Source: Halobiforma lacisalsi AJ5 | Lineage (GTDB): Archaea > Halobacteriota > Halobacteria > Halobacteriales > Natrialbaceae | NCBI RefSeq assembly: GCF_000226975.2 | Contig: NZ_CP019285.1 | Location: forward strand, 2,852,001 to 2,916,000 | Length of the DNA stretch: 64,000 nt | Direction: 5' to 3' | Shown: piece after piece, positions 9,666 to 19,003 of the stretch | Position numbering within the stretch: position 1 is the stretch's first letter | Layout: the number at the start of each line of letters is the position of its first letter | Notes under the pieces: generated by a model | What the model was told of the DNA's origin: nothing | Databases searched by the model: none | Seen by the model: only the letters and a program-made list of their open reading frames with translations | Position numbers and translations under genes: made by a program

Positions 9666-10621
9666 TAGTCGTCACCTCCCTCGGACTCGTCTTCCTCGTC
9701 CTCCATCTCGGCGACGAGTTCCTCGGCTTCGGCTTCGACGTCTTCCTCGAGTTCCTCGAGTTCTTCCTCGACGTCCTCGTCGCCGCCGGGGACTTCGACC
9801 TCTTCGAACTCCTCGTCGGCGTCGTCGGCGTCGACTTCCTCTTCGATGACTTCCTCGACGACCTCTTCGTCGAGGTCGGCCTCGTCGGCCGGCGCCTCGG
9901 GTTCGGCTTCGGCCCCGGAGTCGGCCTCCGCGGCCTCGGCCCCTTCGGGCTCACCCTCGAGGAGTTCCTCGACGCCTTCGGCCTCGTTGGCCTCGACGGC
10001 TTCGGGAACGACTTCCTCGGGATCGAGGTCCTCGTGGATCTCGAAGTCGTCGGGCAACTGCGCGTCCGGCGGGATGATCTTCACCGTGACGCCGATCGTG
10101 CCCAGCTTCATGACGGCCGTCGCCTGCCCTTCGTCGACGATCTCCTCGGCGGGCTGGCCGTTGTGCTTGATGTAGCCGCGGTTGAACTTCTCGACGCGCG
10201 AGCGGGCACCCGTGACCTTCCCGGAGAGGACGATCTCGGCACCCAGGGCACCGGCTTCCATGATCCGGTCGATCGTCGTGTGACCGGCCTTCCGGAAGTA
10301 CCAGCCACGCTCTAGGGCGTTGGCCAGGCGGTCGGCGACGATCCGTGCGTTCAGGTCGGGTTCGTCGACCTCCTGTACGTCGACCTGGGGATCCTCGAGG
10401 TCGAACTTCTCCTCGAGGGCGGTCGTGACCTTTCGGATGTTCTCGCCGCCTTTGCCGATGACCATCCCCGGCTTCTCGGCCTTGAGGACGATCTGGGTTC
10501 CCATCGGCGTCTTGGCGACGTCCATGCCACCGTAGCCCGCGCGGCCGAGTTCTTCCTGGAAGAACTCGTCGATCTGGGACCGCTGCAGGCCGTTTTCGAT
10601 GAACTGTTGTTCGTCAGCCAT
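9665..10621 (-). CDS. rps3: 30S ribosomal protein uS3
   Basis: uS3 lines the mRNA entry channel. The N-terminal type II KH domain is clear ([20 protein letters not shown] with the GKGG loop), followed by the C-terminal S3 domain ([39 protein letters not shown]). At 318 residues it is long because of a roughly 110-residue C-terminal tail that is almost entirely Glu, Asp and Ala, a typical halobacterial extension likely to be disordered. Shares single-base junctions with uL22 and uL29. Confidence 0.97.
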   Translation of the reverse strand: MADEQQFIENGLQRSQIDEFFQEELGRAGYGGMDVAKTPMGTQIVLKAEKPGMVIGKGGENIRKVTTALEEKFDLEDPQVDVQEVDEPDLNARIVADRLANALERGWYFRKAGHTTIDRIMEAGALGAEIVLSGKVTGARSRVEKFNRGYIKHNGQPAEEIVDEGQATAVMKLGTIGVTVKIIPPDAQLPDDFEIHEDLDPEEVVPEAVEANEAEGVEELLEGEPEGAEAAEADSGAEAEPEAPADEADLDEEVVEEVIEEEVDADDADEEFEEVEVPGGDEDVEEELEELEEDVEAEAEELVAEMEDEEDESEGGDD

Positions 10622-11115
10622 TAGTTGTCACCCTCCTCGTCCTCGGATTCGGTGTCGGTGTCGGCCTCTTCGACGACGATCTCGACGTCGACCTCCGGCG
10701 TGTTCCACGCGGAGGCACGCCCCATCGCGCGGGGCTTGCGGCCGACCGACTCGCCGACCTTGTGGGCGGCGACGTGGACGATTTCCATCGACTCGCCGTC
10801 GAAGCCCTGGTGGTCGGCGTTGGCCTCGACGTTCTCGAGCAGGTCGAGGAACTCGTTCGAGACCTTCTCGGGGTACTTGCCTGCGTCCCACCCGTCGATG
10901 TCGGAACGGTGTCCGGCACCGGCGTTGTGGGACTTGAACGGGACCGACTGTTCCTCGTCGATCACGTCCTGGAGGTAGGCCCGGGCCTCGCCGACGGTTC
11001 GGCCCTTGATTTCGCGGGCGACCTCCTTGCTGTGCTTGTGGCTCATGTGACGCTCCCGGAGCATCGCTTTCGCGGTCGCGTCCGGATCCGCGTCGACTGA
11101 GTAGTTGATTCCCAT
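10621..11115 (-). CDS. rpl22: 50S ribosomal protein uL22
   Basis: uL22 reaches into the peptide exit tunnel. The 164-residue archaeal form starts MGINYSVDADPDATAKAMLR and contains HKHSKEVAREIKGRTVGEAR and the beta-hairpin region RKPRAMGRASAWNTPEVDVE. An acidic tail (ESEDEEGDN) ends the protein. The stop shares a base with the uS3 start; uS19 lies 7 nt upstream. Confidence 0.96.
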   Translation of the reverse strand: MGINYSVDADPDATAKAMLRERHMSHKHSKEVAREIKGRTVGEARAYLQDVIDEEQSVPFKSHNAGAGHRSDIDGWDAGKYPEKVSNEFLDLLENVEANADHQGFDGESMEIVHVAAHKVGESVGRKPRAMGRASAWNTPEVDVEIVVEEADTDTESEDEEGDN

Positions 11116-11122
11116 ACGATGA

Positions 11123-11545
11123 TCACTTCAGTGGGACGAACTTCGAGGAGCGAGTCGCGCCGATCCCGGCCTGTCCGTGTTCGACGGACGTGCGGGTCAG
11201 CTGGAACTCGCCGAGATAGTGTCCGATCATCTCGGGTTCGACGTAAACGCGCTCGAAGGACTGGCCGTTGTGGACTTCGAAGGTCAGTCCGACGAACTCC
11301 GGCAGGATCGGCATGTCCCGCAGATGAGTTCGGATCGGCGCGTTGGCGGTCTCCTCCTCGCCTTTCTCGCGGGCCTCCTCGAGAAGCTTCTGCTTCTCGA
11401 CGGAGAGACCGCGTTCGATACTTCGCCGCTTTCGTGCGGGTAGCAGTTCCGCGACTTCCTCGAGCTCCATGTCCTGCAGCTCGTCGAGCGTGTGACCGCG
11501 GTAGGTGAACTCACCTTCACGGCCGGTTCGGTACTCCTGGCTCAT
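11123..11545 (-). CDS. rps19: 30S ribosomal protein uS19
   Basis: uS19, in the head of the small subunit close to the A site. The 140 residues include an archaeal N-terminal segment ([20 protein letters not shown]) and the family C-terminus ([40 protein letters not shown], ending KFVPLK). The start overlaps the uL2 stop by 4 nt. Confidence 0.97.
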   Translation of the reverse strand: MSQEYRTGREGEFTYRGHTLDELQDMELEEVAELLPARKRRSIERGLSVEKQKLLEEAREKGEEETANAPIRTHLRDMPILPEFVGLTFEVHNGQSFERVYVEPEMIGHYLGEFQLTRTSVEHGQAGIGATRSSKFVPLK

Positions 11546-12264
11546 TTGTTTCCACCTCGACCGGTACGGCGCGAGGAGATGTCACCGACCTTCCGTCCCG
11601 GCGGGGCGTCCCGCGAGACGGACTTCGGTTTCCCGGGGTGCTGGCGACCGCCGCCACCGAACGGGTGGTCGACGGCGTTCATCGCGACACCGCGGACGCG
11701 GGGCCACTTCGTGCCTCGCGCTTTCATCTTGTGGTACTTGTTCCCTGCCTTGACCATCGGCTTCTCCGTGCGACCCCCACCGGCGACGACGCCGATGGTG
11801 GCTCGGCACTGCGGATCGAGGCGCTTGACCTCGCCGCTTGGCAGCTGGACGACCGCGGCGTTGCGGTCGTGGGTGATCAGGTCCGCGTTGACACCCGAGG
11901 CGCGGGCGAACTTGCCGCCGTCGCCCTGGTTCGCCTCGACGTTACAGACGGGGACCCCTTCCGGAATCTCCGCGAGCGGGAGCGTGTTGCCCGGCTTGAT
12001 CTCCGCGGAGACGCCGACCTGGATCTCCTCGCCGACGCTGATGCCTTCCGGGACGAGGATCAGACGCTGATCGCCGTCCTCGAACTCGACGGCCGCAACC
12101 GGCGCCGAGCGGGCGGGGTCGTGTTCGATGTCGACGACCGTCCCGCGGACGAGGTCGTCGTCTTCCTCTTTCTTGTGATCGAGCTTTGCCTTGTATCGGT
12201 GCGACGGGGCACGGAACGTGGAGGTACCGCGACCGCGTCGTTGTCCGAGAATGCGTCGTCCCAT
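11542..12264 (-). CDS. rpl2: 50S ribosomal protein uL2
   Basis: uL2 supports the peptidyl-transferase centre and subunit association. Over 240 residues, the N-terminal OB fold ([20 protein letters not shown]) and SH3-like region are followed by the C-terminal glycine-rich loop with the functionally important histidine ([20 protein letters not shown]). Two nucleotides separate it from uL23 and 4 nt overlap uS19. Confidence 0.98.
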   Translation of the reverse strand: MGRRILGQRRGRGTSTFRAPSHRYKAKLDHKKEEDDDLVRGTVVDIEHDPARSAPVAAVEFEDGDQRLILVPEGISVGEEIQVGVSAEIKPGNTLPLAEIPEGVPVCNVEANQGDGGKFARASGVNADLITHDRNAAVVQLPSGEVKRLDPQCRATIGVVAGGGRTEKPMVKAGNKYHKMKARGTKWPRVRGVAMNAVDHPFGGGGRQHPGKPKSVSRDAPPGRKVGDISSRRTGRGGNK

Positions 12265-12266
12265 CG

Positions 12267-12521
12267 TCAGAACACCCCGATTCGCGAGGCGACTTCCTGT
12301 GCGTCGTCGTCCTCGGAGAGTCGAACTGTCGCTTTCTTCTTGCCGTTCATCGTTACCTGGGTGTTGATGTCGTCGACGGAGACCTCGAAGCGCTCCTCGA
12401 CTTCGTCCCGAATTTCGGGCTTGGCGGCGTCGGGAGAGACGACGAACTGGAGCTTGTTCTCGAAGTCCATGTCGTTCATCGCCTTCTCCGTGACGAGCGG
12501 GTGCTCGATGACCGTACTCAT
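12267..12521 (-). CDS. rpl23: 50S ribosomal protein uL23
   Basis: uL23 sits at the exit tunnel and is the docking site for SRP. The frame is open far upstream, but the ATG at 12521 (MSTVIEHPLVTEKAMNDMDF) gives the normal archaeal length of 84 residues and overlaps the uL4 stop by 4 nt, so upstream sequence is an out-of-frame read of uL4. The C-terminal VNTQVTMNGKKKATVRL-like strand is present (DDINTQVTMNGKKKATV). Confidence 0.97.
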   Translation of the reverse strand: MSTVIEHPLVTEKAMNDMDFENKLQFVVSPDAAKPEIRDEVEERFEVSVDDINTQVTMNGKKKATVRLSEDDDAQEVASRIGVF

Positions 12522-13270
12522 CGTTCTGCCACCTCCTCGAGAGCGCTTTCGGTCCAGACCGTCAGTCGACCCGGCTGTGCGCCGGGCGCGAGGTCCTCGG
12601 CGTTGACCTCCGCAGCCGTCGCGACGTCGGCGCCGGCCAGGTTTCGAGCGGCACGGGACGGACCCGTCTCGCTCGAGGTGACGAAGAGGATCGACGTGGG
12701 CTCCTGGTACTTCCGTCCGCGGGTCTTCCCACGTCCGGAACGGACGCCCCGACCCTCGTCGGCGCGTTCGATGTCGGCCTCGAGACCGGCGGCCTCGAGG
12801 AACTCGACGACTTCGCGGGTTTTCACGAGGTCCTCGAACTCGTCGTCGACGACGACGGGCAACTCGAGGTCCTCGTCGAACTCGTGGCCGCGCTCGGCGA
12901 CGAGTTCGGCGTCGGTCGTCGCAGCGATCGCGCTGCGGACGGCCAACTTCCGCTCTTTGGTGTTCATCGATTCGGTCCAGTCCTTCTCGGCCTTCGGCGG
13001 GTGGGCCTTGCGTCCCTTGACGGACTGGGGAACGCGTCGGGCGCGTCCGTCCTGTCGTGGGACGTGGGCCATCCCTCGGCCGCTGCCGAACGATTCGGCC
13101 GGCGTTCGGAGGCCGGCGAACTCGTCGGCACCGTAGTCCTGTTTCCGGTTGGCCTGGGCGGCCTGTACGGCGCGGGCGATCAGGTCCGGGCGGTACTGCG
13201 TCTCGAAGACCGCCGGAAGATCGACCGAATCCGCGTCCGAGCCGTCCAGGTCGTATACTGTTGCTTCCAT
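12518..13270 (-). CDS. rpl4: 50S ribosomal protein uL4
   Basis: uL4 lines the peptide tunnel with its extended loop. The 250-residue archaeal form (rpL4e type) shows LPAVFETQYRPDLIARAVQA, the tunnel loop RGMAHVPRQDGRARRVPQSV, and the Rossmann-like C-terminal part (ILFVTSSETGPSRAARNLAG). It lies 3 nt after uL3. Confidence 0.97.
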   Translation of the reverse strand: MEATVYDLDGSDADSVDLPAVFETQYRPDLIARAVQAAQANRKQDYGADEFAGLRTPAESFGSGRGMAHVPRQDGRARRVPQSVKGRKAHPPKAEKDWTESMNTKERKLAVRSAIAATTDAELVAERGHEFDEDLELPVVVDDEFEDLVKTREVVEFLEAAGLEADIERADEGRGVRSGRGKTRGRKYQEPTSILFVTSSETGPSRAARNLAGADVATAAEVNAEDLAPGAQPGRLTVWTESALEEVAER

Positions 13271-13273
13271 ATG

Positions 13274-14293
13274 TTATCCCTGGTTGGATGCGGTGGAGAC
13301 GTACCGGACCTCGGGATCGAGGCGCGGCTGGTCTCCGGGTCGGATCGCCGGGCGGAAGCGTACGAGACGCTTCTCCGGCCCGGGGAGCGAGCCCTTGATC
13401 AACGCGTGCGGCCCGTCGACTTCGCCGTAGTTGACGAAGCCGCCGTCGACCGTCGCGTCTGCGCCCTCGCCCATGTCGACGAGGCGCTTGTTGAGTTCCG
13501 TCCGCTGGTGGTAGCCGGTCTGGCCCTGCTGTGGGACCGTCGACCGGACGCGGGACGGATTCCAGGGACCGAGGTTCCCGATGCGGCGGCGCCATCCCTG
13601 CCGGGCGTGTTTGCCCTTGCGCTTCTGGACGCCCCAGCGCTTGACGGGACCCTGGGTCCCTTTCCCTTTCGTGACGCCGCTTGCGTCGACGTACTCGCCG
13701 GCGCGGAACACGTCGTTCATGACGTGTTCGCCACCGTCCCCGAGCAGCTCGAGGCCGAAGTCGACGCGTTCGTCGACGGAGCCCCCGCCGATGCGGGTCT
13801 CCATGACGTCCGGCTTCTTCTTGGGCACGGACGGTACCTCGCTCGGTACCGTGTGCGTGATGGCACGAACGTCGTCGACGCGCCCGTTCTCGAGCAGTCC
13901 GCGAAGCTCGTCTGCGGCGGCGTCGCTGTCGTAGTCGTCGCCGGGGAGGTCCAGGACGCGATCGAGTTCGGGTGCGAACTCGTCGGTCCAGACCTCGGTT
14001 ACGGGGTTCATTCCGTACGGCGTGTCTTCGTACGCACGCAGGGCGACGGCGCGCATCGGCGGCGTCTCCACGATCGTCACGGGGACGGTCTGTTCCATCC
14101 CCTCGGTCGGCGAGTTCGCTTTATCGTCGACCATGACGACGTGGGTCATGCCGGCCTTGTAGCCCGCGAAGCCCTGGAGCGTCGGCTGTCCGTCAGTGTC
14201 CGGCCACGAGTTAAAGCGCGGAACCTCCGAGGAGGCGCGCTTCCGTGGGCCGAACCCGAGTGAGCCTTTCCGTGGTGCGTTTGATTGTGGCAT
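13274..14293 (-). CDS. rpl3: 50S ribosomal protein uL3
   Basis: uL3 helps shape the peptidyl-transferase centre. The 339-residue archaeal form begins MPQSNAPRKGSLGFGPRKRA, continues with TLQGFAGYKAGMTHVVMVDD and the long internal loop containing the conserved RWGVQKRKGKHARQGWRRRI and GYHQRTELNKRLVDMG. It is the first ribosomal protein gene of the run and is preceded by the SPOUT gene with a 4-nt gap. Confidence 0.98.
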   Translation of the reverse strand: MPQSNAPRKGSLGFGPRKRASSEVPRFNSWPDTDGQPTLQGFAGYKAGMTHVVMVDDKANSPTEGMEQTVPVTIVETPPMRAVALRAYEDTPYGMNPVTEVWTDEFAPELDRVLDLPGDDYDSDAAADELRGLLENGRVDDVRAITHTVPSEVPSVPKKKPDVMETRIGGGSVDERVDFGLELLGDGGEHVMNDVFRAGEYVDASGVTKGKGTQGPVKRWGVQKRKGKHARQGWRRRIGNLGPWNPSRVRSTVPQQGQTGYHQRTELNKRLVDMGEGADATVDGGFVNYGEVDGPHALIKGSLPGPEKRLVRFRPAIRPGDQPRLDPEVRYVSTASNQG

Positions 14294-14297
14294 TCTA

Positions 14298-15188
14298 TCA
14301 CTCTCTCAGTGAGAGGGGAGCGAGCGTGGCGAACACCGCTTCTTCGGTGCGCACCACGTCGCTTCCCTGATCCGGAACCGTGTTTAGCCAGAGGTCGAAC
14401 CCCGGATCGGCCGGTGTGGGTTCGACTCCGTCGTCCGCGTCGGAATCCCCTCGATCCGATGGATCCGGATCGACGGCGACGGCGGACGCCTCGATTCCGA
14501 GGATATCCGGCAGCCCTCTCTCGGGCGCGCCGAAGGCGACGGTCAGACCGTCGTCCTCGATGCGTCCGGCCAGCGTCTCGAGCCGCCCCACGGTGAGTTC
14601 CTCACCGTGTCGGGAGGCGGCGATGCGGACGCCGGCGTCCTCACGGCCGAGTGCTGCCGATAGGTCCGTCCGCTCGACTGAAAGCCCCGGAAGGGGGCGA
14701 TCGACGAGCTTCGCCCGGACCGGTCGTCGCGAAGAGATCCTGACGGTCACGCGCTCCCCCTCTTCGACCTCCATGTCAGGAGGGGTGTTGAGGGAGATCG
14801 GGTGTTGCATTCCGCAATTGACCCGGACGCGCCCTTCAGGTCCGACCTCGGTCACGATCCCTTGTCTTAACGACCCCGAATCGTTCGATTCGGAGCCGGT
14901 CCGTGACACGGCGCGGAGCGGCGGCAAGACGCCGACGTACTCCAGTTCGTCTCGCATCCCCCAGGCCTCGTTTCGGAGGTAGGGGGGCGTTGCGGCGTAC
15001 CGCAGGACGGTACTGACGAACCCGTCGCCGAACCGCCCTGTTTCGCCATCCCGATCGGGATAGACGATCAGGCGATCGACCCGGTAGATCGTCGCCGCGC
15101 GGGCGACGTATCCGAGCTTGCGAGTTGCCTCGCGTTTGTCCTCGGCTTCCCGGGTGAGCGACGACGGCACGAGTACGCTGACGGTCAT
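14298..15188 (-). CDS. SPOUT-family RNA methyltransferase (COG2106/C9orf114-like)
   Basis: A 296-residue protein of the SPOUT superfamily, SAM-dependent enzymes that methylate rRNA. It begins MTVSVLVPSSLTREAEDKREATRKLG with YRVDRLIVYPD, as in the archaeal C9orf114-like family, and has a central OB-like insert (GIVTEVGPEGRVRVNCGMQH). The C-terminal region TVAFGAPERGLPDILG, then FDLWLNTVPDQGSDVVRTEE, matches the knot that binds SAM. It heads the ribosomal run, 4 nt before rpl3, a placement common in archaea and consistent with a ribosome-assembly role. Substrate base is not deducible here. Confidence 0.85.
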   Translation of the reverse strand: MTVSVLVPSSLTREAEDKREATRKLGYVARAATIYRVDRLIVYPDRDGETGRFGDGFVSTVLRYAATPPYLRNEAWGMRDELEYVGVLPPLRAVSRTGSESNDSGSLRQGIVTEVGPEGRVRVNCGMQHPISLNTPPDMEVEEGERVTVRISSRRPVRAKLVDRPLPGLSVERTDLSAALGREDAGVRIAASRHGEELTVGRLETLAGRIEDDGLTVAFGAPERGLPDILGIEASAVAVDPDPSDRGDSDADDGVEPTPADPGFDLWLNTVPDQGSDVVRTEEAVFATLAPLSLRE

Positions 15189-15243
15189 GCCGTGACGCTT
15201 CGGCGCCGCGTCACTAGACTGTAGCGATGTATTGCGGATAGGG

Positions 15244-15253
15244 TCTTAAAAGG
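15244..15253 (-). promoter_or_regulatory. Probable TATA box for the SPOUT-ribosomal gene run
   Basis: Read on the minus strand the segment is CCTTTTAAGA, an A/T-rich box in G+C-rich surroundings, 55-65 nt upstream of the start codon at 15188. It is the only good TATA candidate before the 25-gene run, so it is the likely main promoter. Predicted from sequence only. Confidence 0.5.
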
Positions 15254-15442
15254 ATAGCGGATTCGAATACGGCTGTGAACTCCTCACAGGCCTGAATTCG
15301 TGGGGAACGGACACATACCAGTCACGGAAAGAAAGCCGGGTTCCGGCGAACCGTTTCGGGGCCGCCGGAACTCCCCGAGGCGGCTCGAGGAGCGGCCGCG
15401 TCTCGCGGCCGGACAGCCGCGTTTCGCTCGCTCGAGGTCAGT

Positions 15443-17602
15443 TCACGTCTCGTACCCGGACAGGGTCACCTCGCCGAAGGTGACGAACGACGTGGTGCCC
15501 GCCGGATGGGGCAACTGGTCGGTCGCGGCTTCCATCAGCAGCCACGCGATCACGCGTTCGCCCTGGATCGGGTCGCCGTCGACGTACTGTGCCGGGTGGT
15601 AGAACGACGATTCGACGTCCATGTCGTCGATACGCTGTTCGACGCCGATTTCGCCTTCCTTGCGCCTGACCACGACGAGTTCCTTGTCGTGATCGAGGGG
15701 AACGTCGATCGTCTCCGAGCCGTTCGGGTTCGTGAATCGCGCGATCATGCCGGGTTCGCCCTCGACGTAGAACTCCCCGTCCGGTCTGACCCACTCGTCG
15801 CCGTCGAAGACCTGGACGTCGACTCCCTCCGTCGTCCCCGGCGTTACGTCCATCGCGATACAGGAGATGTAGTGCTGGACGACGCTGTCGTCGTCCTCCC
15901 CGACGTATTCGGTGACGAAGCCGGGTCCCTGTCGACGCCAGACCGGCATGAAGACGCCGTCGTCGTAGAAGTCGTAGGAGATGTCGTAGTTGTAGGGGCC
16001 GAAGCGGTGACCGGAGTGGAAGTCCTGACTCGAGCGCCCGTGCGCGCCCGTGTGATAGTGCGACCGGAACCGGAAGCCGGCGGGGCGACCCGGCTCCTCG
16101 GGGTACTCGATGACGCCGATCGGGCCTGGGCCGCCGAAGTCGACGCTGTGGATGTCCCAGAACAGCAGATCGCCGTTGAAGACGGGTTCGTCGTCCGGGA
16201 AGAACCACTCGCGCGTGTTTTCGTCCCCCCGCGGCGGAAGCATGTACCCGGTGTAGGTCACCGGGGTATCCAGGGTCTCGAACACCGGCCGACCGCGGTA
16301 GGAGGCCGTCACTTCGATCCCGTGAACCCCGGGCGGTTCCCAGTCGATGTTCCACCCCGCTCGGTCGAACGAGTCTTCGGGTTCCTCGATCCGGTGGAAA
16401 CCGTCGTTTGCAGTGTACCACGGCCGCTGCTCGAACGGAACGTCGGGGAGCTCCCCGACGACCGATCGATCCGCCGTGGCGACGCGGTCGGCCAGTTCGT
16501 TCGGCGGGTACTCGACGAACCGATCCATCCGGACGACGTCGACCACTTCGCCGGCCTCGTCGTCGCGAACGTCGAGGTAGGCCGCAACTGCTGTGAGTCC
16601 GTCGTCCCCGACGACGAACAGGACGATGGGGCTGACCCCCGCGTGTTCGATCCCGCGTGCGGACGTGATCTCTTCGGCGACCTTGAACAGCGGATACCAG
16701 TCGTTGCCCTCGATCTGGTCGCGGACCCGCGAATCCTCGAGCGCCGTCCGCAGGCGCGCTTCGCCGAGCTCGTCGGCCTCCCAGGCCGTCCAGGAGACGT
16801 CGTGCGGTTCGGTCACCGTCGCCCCGACGAGTTCGTCCCGTTCCCGATCGACGAGCCCGTAGGCGACCTGCCGATCGCGGACGGTGACGTCGAACGCCCC
16901 TTCATCGATTCCGCCCTCGATCTCGACGGCCGGGCTCCCCTGCACGCTGATCGCGTCGAGCCGTTCCGTGAGCGCGTCGTAGGCTTCGAACCCCGACAGG
17001 AAGTTCCCGACGACCTCGTTTACGTCCGGGTCGGACAGCAGGACCTCGAGCGCCCGTCGCTTACGGTAGGTGTACAGCATCTCGTAGTTCGAGTTGTCGA
17101 GGTCCCGTACCGACAGCCGCCGAGCGTCGAGCGACTCCGTTCCGCCGCTTTCCGCCTCGGTCTCGTCGCCGGCCACATCGATCCGTCCCCGCATCGATTG
17201 GCTGTGTGGCTCGCAGTAGTACTCGCTCATCTCCTCGCTCGCGACGAACTCGACCGTCTGACTCTCCTCTTCAGTCGAGACGAGGTCGGTCGGACCGACG
17301 AGGTCGTTGCCGGCCTCGTCCTCGATGGCGAAATTGTGCGCGACGCCGTCGACGTTCGTCCACGTGAGGGTGTACTCCGCACCCGGCTCGAGCACGAGCG
17401 TCGGGTTCGTTTCGCCCTCGATCTCGGCCGGCGCTCGCCCGACCCAGCCGCTCGTTTCCCCGCCGAGGCGAATCTCGCCGTCCTGCCCGAACGCTGTCCC
17501 GCTTACACCCATCGCGGCTCCCGCACTGGCTGCCGTCTGCATGAACCGCCGCCGATATACCTCTCGTACGCTCCCGTTATCGCCATTGGTATGTTTTACC
17601 AT
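15443..17602 (-). CDS. Tat-exported cupredoxin fused to a copper-amine-oxidase-like region
   Basis: Predicted exported copper protein of 719 residues. The start is placed at the ATG at 17602, giving a compact Tat signal (RRRFM at residues 17-21, then a hydrophobic Ala/Gly segment). Residues about 40-145 are a type 1 cupredoxin with all ligands: H89, then C130-x2-H133-x3-M137. Residues about 190-719 resemble copper amine oxidase, with N2/N3-like segments, RGRPVFETLDTPVTYTGYML, and a candidate topaquinone site N538-Y539-D540 followed by YDFYDDG. The usual His-x-His copper pair is not clear: VQHYI has one histidine (H577). It may oxidise amines and pass electrons to its own cupredoxin, or be a non-catalytic relative. 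The gene stands alone between the ribosomal run and tRNA-Gly; a TATA-like TTTATT lies about 28 nt upstream. Confidence 0.65.
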   Translation of the reverse strand: MVKHTNGDNGSVREVYRRRFMQTAASAGAAMGVSGTAFGQDGEIRLGGETSGWVGRAPAEIEGETNPTLVLEPGAEYTLTWTNVDGVAHNFAIEDEAGNDLVGPTDLVSTEEESQTVEFVASEEMSEYYCEPHSQSMRGRIDVAGDETEAESGGTESLDARRLSVRDLDNSNYEMLYTYRKRRALEVLLSDPDVNEVVGNFLSGFEAYDALTERLDAISVQGSPAVEIEGGIDEGAFDVTVRDRQVAYGLVDRERDELVGATVTEPHDVSWTAWEADELGEARLRTALEDSRVRDQIEGNDWYPLFKVAEEITSARGIEHAGVSPIVLFVVGDDGLTAVAAYLDVRDDEAGEVVDVVRMDRFVEYPPNELADRVATADRSVVGELPDVPFEQRPWYTANDGFHRIEEPEDSFDRAGWNIDWEPPGVHGIEVTASYRGRPVFETLDTPVTYTGYMLPPRGDENTREWFFPDDEPVFNGDLLFWDIHSVDFGGPGPIGVIEYPEEPGRPAGFRFRSHYHTGAHGRSSQDFHSGHRFGPYNYDISYDFYDDGVFMPVWRRQGPGFVTEYVGEDDDSVVQHYISCIAMDVTPGTTEGVDVQVFDGDEWVRPDGEFYVEGEPGMIARFTNPNGSETIDVPLDHDKELVVVRRKEGEIGVEQRIDDMDVESSFYHPAQYVDGDPIQGERVIAWLLMEAATDQLPHPAGTTSFVTFGEVTLSGYET

Positions 17603-18002
17603 GGCTTGCTTGGGGTCGCCCGGCAACCGGAATAAACTACCATTTTCGTTGTCACGGAAACACCGAATTTCGATCCGGGGCCCCGAAGTAACACTCTGTT
17701 GTCAATTTCCTAAACACGTGTTTCGCTTGTGCTTGCGAGAGCAAGATCACGGATCGAGGAGTCCACCCGGCTCAGCAACGGTCGACGGTCTCGATCACGG
17801 TCGACCGACATCCGCTGTCTCTATCCAGTATTGACTCTGACTGCGGGGGAAGTGTCGCAAGTGAAAAGACCGCAGTATGCCCGCGCTCCGGCCATCGCTC
17901 TCGTCCCCTAACCGCCCCACGGTATCGTGTTCCACTGTGTCTAACTCCGATCGATTCGCAACCCTTATACATCCCTCCGACAGTAGGTGTAAGTGCAGCA
18001 GG
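17603..18002. other. Intergenic region between the cupredoxin gene and tRNA-Gly
   Basis: No gene is supported. The right part is relatively A/T-rich (ccttatacat at about 17962-17971), which could be the TATA region of the tRNA gene 30-40 nt before it. The left end holds the likely promoter of the leftward cupredoxin gene. Confidence 0.4.
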
Positions 18003-18073
18003 GCGCTGGTAGTGTAGTGGTATCACGTGACCTTGCCATGGTCACAACCTGGGTTCAAATCCCAGCCAGCGCA
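18003..18073 (+). tRNA. tRNA-Gly (anticodon GCC)
   Basis: A 71-nt cloverleaf without intron: acceptor stem GCGCTGG pairs with CCAGCGC, discriminator A; anticodon stem TGACC/GGTCA encloses loop TTGCCAT with anticodon GCC; the T arm contains GGTTCAAATCC. CCA is not encoded. It decodes GGC/GGU glycine codons. The 3' end is duplicated 138 bp downstream (see the direct-repeat entry). Confidence 0.95.
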
Positions 18074-18214
18074 TTTTTGGGAGAACAACGACGACGAGCG
18101 AAGCGAGGAGTCCGTTCACCCAAAAATCGTCCTGGATTTGAATCAGGTCAGTCGCAGTGACGAGCGAAGCGAGGCAAGCGTCTGACTGTGGTTCAAATCC
18201 CAGCCAGCGCATTT
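18052..18214. repeat. 25-bp direct repeat of the tRNA-Gly 3' end (attachment-site scar)
   Basis: The 25 bp at 18052-18076, covering the T arm, acceptor 3' strand and three flanking bases of tRNA-Gly, recur exactly at 18190-18214. Such duplications are left when an integrase inserts an element into a tRNA 3' end, which restores the gene and leaves a second att copy at the far side. Only about 113 bp lie between the copies, so the element itself has been lost or reduced. The spacer also holds two copies of acgagcgaagcgagg (18094-18108 and 18160-18174). Confidence 0.7.
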
Positions 18215-18575
18215 CTCTGCATTCAAACTCACGAGCGATCGCGATAGCGTGTCGCGAGTACGCCCGAACCCGAACACCGGAAATCACTCTTGGAGTTGAA
18301 CGGGAGCGGTCGCAGCGCCGAACGGAGTGAGATGATCCTCCGTAGTCGCGAGCGAAGACCGTGTCTCGAGTCCTATCAGAAGACCGCTCGGCCGACTCGA
18401 GGGTGGGACAGGGTTCGAGCACCCGACTGTGCCTGCTGTTCCCACCGTTCGTCCGGCCGGCGCCACCGACTCCTAGCCGGCCGAGTAGTTCACGAATGAG
18501 TACTAATGTAGCAGGCGGTTGGCTTTTATGCCAGAGCTAACTATGGATCAATAGACGATTGACCACCAGATAGCA
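18215..18575. other. Intergenic region after the tRNA repeat
   Basis: No credible gene. The left half could be decayed integrated DNA. The right end is A/T-rich, with ttggcttttatgcc at about 18521-18534, a plausible TATA region about 40 nt before the HalOD1 gene. Confidence 0.35.
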
Positions 18576-18905
18576 ATGCAGACTGAAACCCCACTCCCCG
18601 ATGACGCGGACGACCTGCAGTACGACCAGCGCAACGACAGGTACGTCTTCCACCACGACACCGACGGCCCCGCGACGATCACGACGACGATCGTCCACGC
18701 CCTGACGTCGATCACCGAGACCGACGTCTCCCAGGGTGAGTTTTCCCTCTACGACAGCATCGATCCCGACGCGCTCGACCGCCTGTTCCGACCCAAGGCC
18801 GACGGCACCGAGCGTACGAGCGGCCACGTCGCGTTCACGGCGCTCGATCACGAGGTCTACGTCTACGCGAACGGCGACGTGATTATCTATCCGCCATCGA
18901 ACTGA
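18576..18905 (+). CDS. HalOD1 output-domain protein
   Basis: A 109-residue acidic protein of the HalOD1 type, a small domain found as a stand-alone protein or at the C-terminus of haloarchaeal signalling proteins. Recognisable features are YVFHHDTDGPATITTTIVHA near the N-terminus, SLYDSIDPDALDRLF in the middle, and the terminal VAFTALDHEVYVYANGDVII. The biochemical role is unknown; an output function in two-component or bat-type regulation is inferred from family context. Confidence 0.75.
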   Translation: MQTETPLPDDADDLQYDQRNDRYVFHHDTDGPATITTTIVHALTSITETDVSQGEFSLYDSIDPDALDRLFRPKADGTERTSGHVAFTALDHEVYVYANGDVIIYPPSN

Positions 18906-19003
18906 GGGCGGTCCTTTCTTCCATCTTCATCGTTCCACGTGTCCGCGTGAGTCGCATTGCCCCTCCCCGCCCATTTAGAACCGTGGCGGTCCTTCGTGGA
19001 CGT

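Noticed and set aside
18391-18430. A tRNA T-arm-like string (gggttcgagcaccc) on the plus strand
   Set aside because: No acceptor or anticodon stems can be formed around it.
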